Source: Camellia lanceoleosa
Taxonomy: Eukaryota; Streptophyta; Magnoliopsida; Ericales; Theaceae
DNA: 64,000 nucleotides
Direction of reading: 5' to 3'
NCBI GenBank assembly: GCA_025200525.1
Contig: CM045768.1
Span: 46,843,022 to 46,907,021 of the forward strand
Positions 55,132 to 64,000 of the stretch are shown here, one piece after another. Position numbers and translations under genes: made by a program. Position 1 is the stretch's first letter. Each line of letters starts with the position of its first letter. The notes beneath the pieces are model-generated. The model made no database searches. It was not told where the DNA came from and worked only from the letters and a program-made list of their open reading frames with translations.

Positions 55132-55733
55132 TTAGTATGAGTGAAAATACAATCATATCTCCATCACTGAAGAAAAAAAAAAATTTCAAAAGTCTTCACA
55201 CCCTTTTCTATTTATTTATTTTTGGGTGGGTCTCTTTTCTATTTTACTTCTAATGACACATGAAAATGATGTATATTTATAGAGGAATGGTATACGTATA
55301 TTTTTTTATAAATTTTTTATCATTAAAGATAAATATACATAAAAATTATTTATTTACATTTTTATAATAATCAAATAAAATATCAATTTATATATATAAA
55401 AAAAATTATATTTGCAATTGAAAAGTACAAATAAGAGCGTCTTAATAAAATACGTTGACTACGAAATCTAAGAAAACTAGAGGTGTCAAGTCAATTTTTA
55501 TCACAAAAAAAATAGTAAGGGAAGGAAAAGAAAATATGATTAGAACAAAAAGTCAAAACAAATTTTAATTCGTTCATGAGGCATGACTTTAATCCATTCA
55601 TAATAATATATATTATCAGCTTCAACTAACTAGTCAGCTATAAGTGGGAAAAAGATAGAGGGCACATATGTAGCCATAGATAGAGGACCATGTGACAAAA
55701 TAATAGTACGCATTTTTACGAGTACATCTTAAC

Positions 55734-56204
55734 TAGGGATATGCATTGTGGTTCGGGTGGTTTGAAAATAAAATTATAAATTGAATGGTAGGTTAGTAGA
55801 TTGACGGATTAATAAATTATGGTTTGGGCGGGCTTTAACGGATTGACGGATTGAAGAATATTCTAACTAATTATCATACATTTACAAAATATATAACACT
55901 AATTTGTATAATATTTTTTAGATATATAATAAAAAGTAATTTTACATAATATGTTTCATATATATAATCACTAATTTGTAATAAATTTCATATTTTAAAT
56001 CTTTTTCACACTCACTTTTACATTGATATTTCATTGAAAGTTAAAAAATTTATATGTATTAATTTTAGCGGAGTAGAGCGGTTCGGTTGACGGATTATAA
56101 ATTTTAAAGTTTAAACTGCAATTAGCGGTTAGAGCGGTACGGATTGATGCGGATCGGTGCGATTTTAGATTTTAGCGGATTTAGCGGTATTTTGCACAGT
56201 CCTA
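55734..56204. mobile_element. non-autonomous hAT element
   Basis: 471 bp, starting TAGGGATATGCATTG and ending TTTGCACAGTCCTA, flanked by a perfect 8-bp duplication ATCTTAAC (55,726-55,733 and 56,205-56,212). Subterminal GGATTGACGGATT and AGCGGTT/GCGGATC words are repeated. Confidence 0.93.
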
Positions 56205-56571
56205 ATCTTAACTCATTTTTATTGAGGGTGGTTTTGAGCAGTACAACGTATATGAATTTTAGAAATTAAATTTTTTAATTTTTAAAAATAAAAATTTTAT
56301 TATAAAAATATTTAGAGATTAATTTCTATCTTTATGAAGATTCATGAAAATAGTACCTATAAAAGATCGTCTTAAAAATTCAAAAATAAGACTATTAGCA
56401 ACAATATTTTGAAAATATTAATAAATAGATTTTTATGGACAAAATAACTTTGTCTCAAAATTATTTTTTTTTGAGACAAAAAATTTGGCCTTGAAAGGGT
56501 AATAATTCATCATTAATATCTAATTTTCATTGCTAAAAATATAATGACACTTTTAATAATAAAAATATTTA

Positions 56572-56735
56572 GGTTTGGTTTGGGATAATCTAAATAAGTG
56601 CACTTTTTAATTTTTTATGAAATATGAGTTAGGTTTGAAGTGATGTGTTAGAGAGGTAATGTGACTTAAATAAGATGATGTGACTTAAATAGGATAGTGA
56701 CTTTTTGACTTTTTTAGATTATGCCAAACAAGGCC
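56572..56735. mobile_element. Tourist MITE (family A)
   Basis: 164 bp with ends GGTTTGGTTTGGGATAATC and ATTATGCCAAACAAGGCC, flanked by TTA on both sides. It is very similar to the 3,852 copy, sharing CTAAATAAGTGCACTTTTT and GTGACTTAAATA. Confidence 0.92.
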
Positions 56736-57247
56736 TTAGTCTATAAAAAAATAATTTTGTCCCTAAATTTTGATCTCTAAAATCTTAATTTTTTTTTTTT
56801 GCAGTGGAGGTTAATTTTTTTTAATGATTTTTAAATTTTATTTCAAAGTTAAAAAAAATTGAGTGAAATAAGAATATGATATTTGATTTGATGATGGATA
56901 ATTTAATAATTTGTTTTCACTAAAATACCTACTAAATAATTAGGAGATAAAAGATTGTCTTTCATATGATGTGTTTGGATTATGAAGTTTGATAGGGATT
57001 TAAAAAGAGAAAGAAAAAAAAAAAGTATTAAATTTTTAAATCTCTACTTAAATTTATAATTTAAACAGAACTTTAATATTTGTTGAGATTTCTCAAATAT
57101 AGAGAATACTAAATAAAAAATAAGAAAAATTTCAAATTAGTATAAATTTTAAAAAATAATTATAAAAAAATAATAATTTTTATAAATATTAATAATTATA
57201 ATATTTTCCATGACTCTGTAATATATTTTTATAAGAAAAAAGATTTG

Positions 57248-57700
57248 TAGCTCGAAAATTTTAGCCCCGAATCCCCCTAATCCGTGAAACGACGTCGTTT
57301 CACGGATTTAAATTTTTTTTTTTTTTTTTTTCCTCTTCTTCTTCCTCGCGTCGGAAGGAGAGGAGAGGAGAGAAAGAGGGAGAGGCGAGAGGAGAGAGAA
57401 AGAGAGGCGGAGGCGCCGATCTGCCCGCCATGCAGCCGATCGTCGCAGTAGCCGGATCGTCCTTGACCCGTCGTAGCCCATGCATGACCGATCGTCGCGA
57501 CCTCCGACCACGCCTCCGCCCGCCTCGCCTCCTCCTCTCTCCCAATGAATATGCCCTCCTCCTCCTCCTCCTCCTCCTCCTCCTCCTCTCCCTCCTCCCC
57601 CTCCCCTTCCCTCCCCCTCCTCTGCTTCGTCTTCTTCATTGTAAAAAAAAAAAAAAATGGATTCGGGGGATTCGGGGGAGCTCGGATTCGAGCTCCCAAT
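57248..57700. mobile_element. GC-rich island bounded by inverted repeats
   Basis: The left TAGCTCGAA...GCCCCGAATCCCCCTAATCC is mirrored on the right by GGATTCGGGGGATTCGGGGGAGCTC...GAGCTC. The left arm is followed by a 24-bp perfect palindrome with core AAACGACGTCGTTT (57,280-57,303), then a T-run, a GA-rich block, a CpG-rich block and (CTC)n. CpG is dense, unlike anything nearby. Glu- or Ser-runs in the frames are products of the GA and CTC repeats. It may be a non-autonomous transposon that carries a piece of GC-rich host DNA. Confidence 0.55.
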
Positions 57701-57929
57701 CGCGGTTGTTTTTATAAATACCACTAATGAGTAATGAGTAATTTCTCCTAAAAAAAAATCATATGGTAGAGAATTTTCTCTGCCGGCATTTCCCAAATGG
57801 TGTTTGAATATGTGACACTGTCACATCTGATGAGCATTGAGGCCCTCTTAAAAATAACATTACATCGCAACTTGGCCACGAGCAACAAACATCGCCATGT
57901 GGGGAAGCACCAAGATTCAACTCTGTACG

Positions 57930-58300
57930 ATTATTATTACGGTGATATTATATGTATTAATTAATATATATATTAATATATTAATTAATATAATAATATT
58001 ACATATATCAATTAGGGTATATATTAGTGTACTAATTAGTGTTATAATATTATTGACCACATTTATTATACAAGTTACAAATACTTAAAATCATATAAAT
58101 GATGTCACATCATCTATTAGTACACTAATTTATACATTAATTAGTACATATAGTATTTTTCTAATCGTATTATGATATTATTATAAATCATATTTATTAT
58201 ACAAATTATAATTATTCAAAACTATATAAATAATATCTGTCATCCATTAATACACTAATATATAAATTAATTAATACATAAAACATTATTCTTATTATTA
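57930..58300. repeat. AT-rich duplicated segment
   Basis: Two diverged copies, about 131 bp apart, of a block with CATATTTATTATACAAATTA and CATTAATACACTAAT. Palindromic ATTAATATATATTAAT runs are frequent. Confidence 0.5.
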
Positions 58301-58336
58301 TGGGTCCTCTCGATCTGCTAGATCGTTTTGTTCATC

Positions 58337-58340
<4 letters not shown>

Positions 58341-58372
<32 letters not shown>
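58341..58372. repeat. (CT)16 microsatellite
   Basis: Uninterrupted CT dinucleotides, then CCTAATAAATGG. Confidence 0.95.
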
Positions 58373-58376
<4 letters not shown>

Positions 58377-58429
58377 ATAAATGGCATAACAATTAAAATT
58401 TTAAAATATTTTATTAGACATCCTAAGAC

Positions 58430-58765
58430 TATGTTTGGCATGAGTTTTTTTTTTTTGATTATTTTAATCACAAAAAGACAATATACTATTTTAACAAATT
58501 CGTTAAAAGTTATTTTTTGGCTTTTTAATTTTTTTGAGTCATTTTTTACATTTTTTTTAAAAAGCTAAAAAATCAACTTTTAACTAACTTTTCAAAACAA
58601 TCCAAAATAGATTAAAAAATCAATAAGACAAATGTCACATTTATATTATAATCATTTTATTTTTTTTCTCACAAAAGTTAAAAAAATAAAAAAATTTATA
58701 CTAAACAAGACATTTTAACCCCAAATTAAAAAAATTAAAAAGCCAAACTACACCTCAAACGAAAT
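58430..58765. mobile_element. MITE (family B-like, degraded)
   Basis: TGTTTGGCATGAG at the left and AGCCAAACTACACCTCAAACG at the right with the family interior ACAAATGTCACATTTATATTATAATCATT. An internal second end near 58,570-58,640 suggests two overlapping or nested copies. Confidence 0.5.
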
Positions 58766-58851
58766 AACAAGATTATGAAGACAAATTATCAGACAGTTGA
58801 GACTATCATTAAAGATACAGATTTTATTGATATTGTTTCATCTATATTTTA

Positions 58852-59476
58852 GGGTTAATTACATTAATAGTCTCTATAGTTTAGGACTTGTGTCACTTTG
58901 GTCCCTGCTTTTTTAATTGTGACACATTTGATCCTGAATTGTGAATTTTGTTCCAAATAAGGACAATTGAAAATATCATTAGATTTTTCAAGGGCAAAAT
59001 CATCAATTTGATAAAATATAAACTAATTTGACAAAAATAAATGTCAAAAAATATTTTTAATTTTTTATAAATTATTTTTATCCACCAATGATAAAATTAT
59101 GTAAAATTAATAAAAATTACATGATTAATTTTTTTAAATTAATTTTACATGATCATCATCCAAATACATTATAAAAATTAATTTGGTAAAAAAATAAATA
59201 AACGTCTAAAAGATTTATCAATTTTACATAATTTTATTTTTAGTAGGTACAAATAATTTTTTAAATTCAAAAATATTTGTTTGACATTTATTTTTGTCAA
59301 CTTAGTTTATATTTTATCAAATTGACAATTTTACCCTTGAAAAATTTAATTATATATTCAATTGTCCTTATTTAGAACAAGATTCAAAATTTATGGTCAA
59401 ATGTGTCACAATTAAAAAGTCAAGGACCAAAGTGACACAAGTCTCAAACTATAGGGACTATTTGTGTAATTTGTCC
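58852..59476. mobile_element. Mutator-type foldback MITE with 9-bp target duplication
   Basis: 625 bp. The left arm contains AGTCTCTATAGTTTAGGACT, TGTGTCACTTTGGTCC and AATTGTGACACATTTGA; the right arm carries their complements in reverse order. Flanks TATATTTTA (58,843-58,851) and TATATTTTA (59,477-59,485) are an exact 9-bp duplication, the length made by Mutator-like transposases. Confidence 0.92.
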
Positions 59477-59489
59477 TATATTTTATGTG

Positions 59490-60640
59490 TTTGTTAGCAA
59501 TTTGCATATTAAAATGAGAAAAAATAAATGACATGTTATAATGTCTTATGTGGCACACTCATATTGCATATTAATGACATTTATGTAAGAGTTATTTGTA
59601 TTCAACAAATATAAATATAATATATAAGATGATAAATAAAATATAAAATGATATGATCATCATAATGTTATTAAAAAAATATTATACACACAAGATTAGA
59701 ATACCTTACATAGCTACAAAATTAACGATTAAATTCACCGTCACGACACTCGTAATTGACTTCAACCGCCGCACTCCCTATCCTGGGAATTACTATAAAT
59801 AATAAAGTATATGTTTGAAAGGGGTCATGAGCCAGTACCACCCAGTGCCAAAGTTCAATTTGAACTCTATGTTTTGTTTTTTGTTTTTTTGTTTTTTCAA
59901 AAAACAAGAAATAGAAAAAAAAAAAAAGGTGGTTAAGGTACACTCCAAAGTCTGAAGCACGAGAACATGATTTGGTTTTGTTTTCGTCTTTGTCAATCCT
60001 ACACTGCATTGGTCACAGTAGTTTGGTACCATAATGTCTACTACTTCTATACAACGTTTTTGTTTTTTTTTTTTTCCCCCTCAGTCCAACAATGTCCTTC
60101 AAGTACTCCCCCACCCTCTGCCTAGTTTTTCTTTGGGGAACTTACTGATAAGTCCCATGCAACAAGTTCAAGATCCAGCTAATCCCAAAACAAAATATTT
60201 GTACCAATTAGTCCACACTTATTTTTAATTGTTACCAAAAAATCCTTTTTTTTTTTTTTAATTTACAGACACTGTTCACATCTTACTATCGTCGGACTTA
60301 GTCAAGCGATGCCGGAGACTCGTCGGAATGTTCAACATCGCAGGAAAGTCGTCGGAATATTTAAAACATATTATGAAACTGTAAAATTTTGCAGTTCTAA
60401 ATCATGTTATAAAACTGCAAAATTTTACAGTTTTAAACCATGATTCATTCCAGCACAAAAAAAAATTCAAACAGTAAAATTTTACAGTTTTCACATGTAA
60501 CTAAAACTAAACTCGAAAATTACTTGTTCAATTCAAAATTTTCTCATTACAAATCTCAGTCATTACAAATCTGTTTCAATGATATTATAGATCCATTTCA
60601 TCATCAACAACAACCATAGATCAACAACTATCCTAAAAAA
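59490..60640. other. intergenic DNA, short palindromic repeats only
   Basis: No supported gene. AAACTGTAAAATTTTGCAGTT and AAACTGCAAAATTTTACAGTT near 60,380-60,440 are repeated palindromic words. A minus-strand frame ending at 59,722 (EVNYECRDGEFNR) is preceded by a possible acceptor, but nothing links it to a gene. Confidence 0.4.
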
Positions 60641-60684
60641 AATCTGCGAATTCTACACAAATAATTGCAAAAACATAGGAATAC

Positions 60685-60745
60685 ATACATATACATATAT
60701 AACATAGGAATACATACATATACATATATAAATATATAGATAGAT
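60685..60745. repeat. ATAC/ATAG microsatellite with a duplicated unit
   Basis: ACATAGGAATACATACATAT occurs twice in tandem, followed by TATATAGATAGATAGACAG. Confidence 0.8.
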
Positions 60746-60764
60746 AGACAGAAAGATAGAAAAC

Positions 60765-60990
60765 CTTGGTGCCAATTTCGGAATTGAAGTCGTATTTGTC
60801 AAGGGCAGAGTGGAAGTTTTCGATGGTGAAGGGGACGCTGGACATTGGAGTTGATCCCAGAGTACCTGAGTTTTGTGAAGGGTATTGTTGATTCTGAGGA
60901 CCTTCCACTCAATATCTCCACAGAAACGTTGCAGCAAAACAAAATCCTGAAGGTGATTCGCAAGAATTTGGTGAATCGGGGAGACGATGG
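60765..60990 (-). other. candidate 5' end of an unidentified host gene
   Basis: The minus strand has a G-box (61,079-61,084), a CT-rich leader with CTCTCGTCTCTCTCATCC, and an ATG at 60,845. From there a 27-codon frame starting [20 protein letters not shown] runs to a possible donor AAG|GTTTTC at 60,765. Base composition is coding-like and clearly different from the AT-rich flank. I do not recognise the peptide. No downstream exon was found, so it could be a truncated gene copy. Confidence 0.35.
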
Positions 60991-61099
60991 ATGAGAGAGA
61001 CGAGAGGTGTCCCAGACTGGGGAAAGGACTTTTGGGTATAGTGAAAAAGTTATGGGATTAAATGGAGACCACATGTTTCACGTGGGACCTATGGGTAAT

Positions 61100-61820
61100 T
61101 TCCCCTTTTTGTTTTTTGTGGTACTAGATTTTTTGTTTTTATTTTATTTTAAGATAAATTATAAATATATCTTGAGATTTACTTAAAATATAAATTAACT
61201 CATGTAATTTAGAAAATTACAAATATCTTTCTGTTAGAATTTTTTATTCAACAGAATTAATTGAAAAAGTGAAATTTCTAACTGTTTACCTATACAATAA
61301 TAAAATTATCTGAAATATTAATTGAAATAAAATTTTAGCATTATTAAAAACTGTTAATTAACTTGATGATTTATTAATAAAAAGACTTATTTATTATGAA
61401 ATTAGAAACTTTAGAATGCATAATATAAATTTTAGAATCACAGAGAATAATTTATAATTTAAGTAAATTTCAAGAGCGTGTTTGTAATTTACTCTTTATT
61501 TTATTTGTCTTTGGGTAGGTGAGGGTCTATTTTTTTTTTATCTTGGTTTTCTGTTTTCTATCTGTATTTGTAATAAAATTGGAAAGAAAAAGAAAAAAAG
61601 AAATGGTCATAGTTTTCAATTTTATGGAAAAATCATTCACTTTTTTTCCCTTTAAAAATTAAATGGAAATGAGTTTCAAGGGTTTCAAGGAATCACTGCT
61701 GTGGCTTTTTTTTGGTTACGTATTCTTAGGATTGTTTTAGAAAGTAGGTTAAAAGTGGACTTTTTAATTTTTTTAATTTAAAAAAAAATATATATATATA
61801 TCTAAAAAATAAAGAATTAA
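61100..61820. other. AT-rich intergenic DNA
   Basis: Nothing supported. It ends in a (TA)n stretch just before the Tat LTR. Confidence 0.5.
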
Positions 61821-61823
61821 TAT

Positions 61824-62376
61824 TGTGGGGATATATTTTCTGAGTACCAACACGTGGCCGAGGTGACACCGAAGTGTCAGCAGAGTTCCCCACGTGTTAT
61901 GGTAGTTATCTCGGCAAGGCGAGATACCTCGAAGATATCGAGTCGAGATAAGCGGATAAAGGACAAGAGTCCTAGAATGAAGAGGAAGCTCAAACACGGA
62001 TGTGGACAAGAGTCCAAGGTTGGGAAGACTTATTGGGGTAAAGATAAACTCTTAGGAAGTATGTCTTAATTCTCTTGAGAGTCCTAGATTAGCAAGAGTC
62101 CTAAATCCATTAGGACCGGGTTCCTGTTGGGACTAGGATTGGATTGGCTATAAAAGAGAGGCACCCCCATGGGTCTAAGGTACGTTTTTTATGCTCAAGT
62201 TAGTGAGTTAAGTACTTGATTATCCTTGAGAGATATCTTGACTTGATCGTCGGAGTTCCCGGGTGGTGAAACCACCGCCGAGTCTTTTCATACATGCGAG
62301 GTTACAAGGCCGTCTACTCGCTGTGTTCTTCTTGAATCACTAAGGAGGGCAGTGTGGTCGGAAATTCACTCACACA
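61824..62376 (+). mobile_element. Tat family LTR (copy 2)
   Basis: Starts TGTGGGGATATATTTTCTGA and ends ATTCACTCACACA, about 553 bp, with TATAAAAG at 62,149-62,156 and CTTGATCGTCGGAGTT near 62,244. It carries several small indels relative to both 540-bp LTRs. Confidence 0.93.
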
Positions 62377-62377
62377 A

Positions 62378-62395
62378 TTTGGCGCCGTCTGTGGG
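62378..62395 (+). promoter_or_regulatory. Tat primer binding site (copy 2)
   Basis: TTTGGCGCCGTCTGTGGG, one base after the LTR end. Confidence 0.85.
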
Positions 62396-62411
62396 AAAGA
62401 AAGAAGAGTAG

Positions 62412-64000
62412 ATGGCTAATAACGCAGAAGGAAAATATTGGGGGCGACACTCCATCAGGAGTGGAAGACTGTCGATCCTAATGTGGAAGGAGGCGACATA
62501 GCGAAGAAACTTCGTGATCGAATCACGCAGAAAAAACGTCGGCGGGGCGGCGACACATCAAAGAAAGCGAACGAGCAAGTACTACGAGGATGACCTCGGA
62601 CACGGAAAGACGGATGTCGAGGAGGGATGAAGAAGTAAAGGAGATGGCACATAAATGGTGACCTTCAATCGTCAACTTTATGATGCGAGAATAATGTCAT
62701 CGGCCGCCATACCATTGCAGGACACCAATGCCAATGACAAGCGCCCAAGAAGGACGGAAAGAAGTCCCCGAAGCCCCTCAAAGATACGAGGAGGCGGAAG
62801 GCACTCTCACCGACCATCCGAGGTCGGCCGAGAAGAGCCGAGGAGAGAAGAGTCCCGAAGGACACATCGTGAGAAGGATGCACCCCAAAGAACATCGGCA
62901 TGTTCCGGCGGGTGTTGTGTTTGATGCCTCTGCGGAGAAGGATCAAAAGGGCCACCATGAGGCCGAGTAGTCATAAAAATTTGAAGTCCATTGACATGAG
63001 AAATGCGGGGAGAAGTAAAGAGGACTTGAGAGACTACCTCAAGAGGAAAGCAGGGAGAATCTTTGGAGCCAAGTAACCTCCCAGTTAAGCGAGGACTCCA
63101 TTCTCGGTGGAATTGGACAAATTCGTGGCACCAAAAGATTGACATGCCAAGGTTCGGATATATGATGGTAAGTCGGACCCTAACTTCCATGTTGGATTAT
63201 TTTTGAATTCAATGGCGTTATCTGATTAGGAACGAGCCGTTGCTCTGCAAAGTGTTCCTTCATCCTTTGGGGAGATTGCATCAGTTGGTTCCACAAACTA
63301 GAAGGGCGTAGAAGCTGGGAAGGCTGGCGAGATGTTTGTGGCGGAGTTCATTACAAACAAAGCGCAACCTTTGAGGGTGGATGCATTGATGGCCACGAAG
63401 ATCGGCAAAGATGAGAGCCTCGAGCCTCATAGCGGTACTACGAGGTGTTCAATCGAATACACAGTGCAACCAGAGGTGGCGATCGTCTCTTTCAAGAACG
63501 GCCTAAGGATGACATCCTTTGCGGAAGTCATTAGCAAAAACCCTGCCAAGAGTATGGAAGAGCTCATGGCGAGGATTGAGAAGTATGCTGGCCGAGGAGG
63601 ATACCTCGAGAACAAGGAGACAAAAAGGCAGAAAAAAACAGCGGCTCAAAGCGAGGCGAGGCAACAATGGACAAAACAAGCGAGCGAGTTGAGGACTAAA
63701 CAAGCGTGGACGGTGTTTCAATTCCGATCCAAAAGGTCCTTGACCAAATTAAATCACTATTTTGAGCGGCAAAAGCACAAGGAGAATTCATGGGGAGAAA
63801 CCTCGGTGGCGTTGTGCCTACCATAATGAGCAGTGGCCACCCAACTCGAGTGCAGGGTCCCTTAAAGCACACTTAGAAGATCCGGTCGGACAAGGCCATT
63901 TAAGAGATCTTGTGGATGAGGCCGAACCAGGGAAGAACAGCACGGTTGCCTCAAGCACCAGCGGCCAGCCCGCCACAAAGAACCACAGGCGGACCTCGGG
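62412..64000 (+). pseudogene. Tat gag (copy 2), heavily frameshifted, partial
   Basis: Nucleotide homology to 7,548-9,200 is continuous (GGCCACCATGAGGCCGAGTAGT, GGTGGATGCATTGATGGCC, AAGAGTATGGAAGAGCTCATGGCGA). The frame changes every 50-150 bp through 1-4 base losses or gains, so only short pieces of gag read correctly, for example MFVAEFITNKAQPLRVDALMA at 63,332. CpG words are well kept. Continues beyond 64,000. Confidence 0.88.

Larger units (their letters stand above)
61824..64000 (+). mobile_element. second copy of the Tat family, 5' end (cut by window edge)
   Basis: LTR, primer site and gag of the same family as 6,973-18,186, in the same orientation, continuing past the window. The left flank AATAT (61,819-61,823) would be the target duplication. 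It differs from the first copy by many short insertions and deletions rather than mainly by transitions. Confidence 0.93.

Noticed and set aside
57277..57796. Glu/Gly- and Leu/Ser-rich open frames
   Set aside because: Products of GA and CTC simple repeats, overlapping on both strands, with no conserved sequence.

Overview
The window is intergenic DNA of a flowering plant, most likely a eudicot. It is AT-rich and crowded with plant transposon classes (Ty1/copia, Ty3 Tat and Tekay, CACTA, hAT, PIF/Tourist, Mutator-type MITEs, Helitrons, a SINE). The only confidently recognised host gene is a MIR390 microRNA gene. No complete host protein gene is supported; two short exon-like stretches (18,190-18,545 and about 60,765-60,990, minus) are candidates only.

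Layout. 1-3,388: the 5' half of a minus-strand copia element, cut by the window edge. 3,700-6,140: a degenerate tandem array whose unit repeatedly pairs a plant U-snRNA-type upstream element with a TATA box. 6,973-18,186: a structurally complete Tat-lineage Ty3 element with 540-bp LTRs, an ACTGG target duplication, gag-pol relics with two RNase H domains, an alternating 61/62-bp tandem repeat, and a spliced antisense gene. 19,483-20,281: a hAT element. 20,341-30,436: a 10.1-kb CACTA shell filled by fragments of a second Tat-type element and of a Tekay-type element arranged integrase-LTR-gag. 31,223-32,530: head-to-tail Helitron relatives.

33,050-40,160: a large, diverged inverted duplication that has been a landing site. 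It holds two hAT elements, a CACTA inside one of them, a MITE inside that CACTA, Tourist elements, and a SINE split by a Tourist-type element. In several cases the empty site is readable elsewhere in the window. 42,193-42,710 (minus): MIR390 with hairpin, 2-nt overhang geometry, promoter and a possible downstream intron. 44,195-59,480: mostly MITEs, foldback elements, a clean Helitron, AT-rich spacer, a MITE carrying a C-rich minisatellite, and a GC-rich island. 61,824-64,000: LTR and gag of a second copy of the large Tat family, full of small indels and running off the right end.

Functionally, the one working host unit appears to be MIR390, which in plants loads AGO7 and triggers TAS3 tasiRNA production. 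The rest records repeated transposition, with enough target duplications and empty sites to order several insertions. Coordinates of degenerate repeats without target duplications are approximate. Alignments were done by eye.
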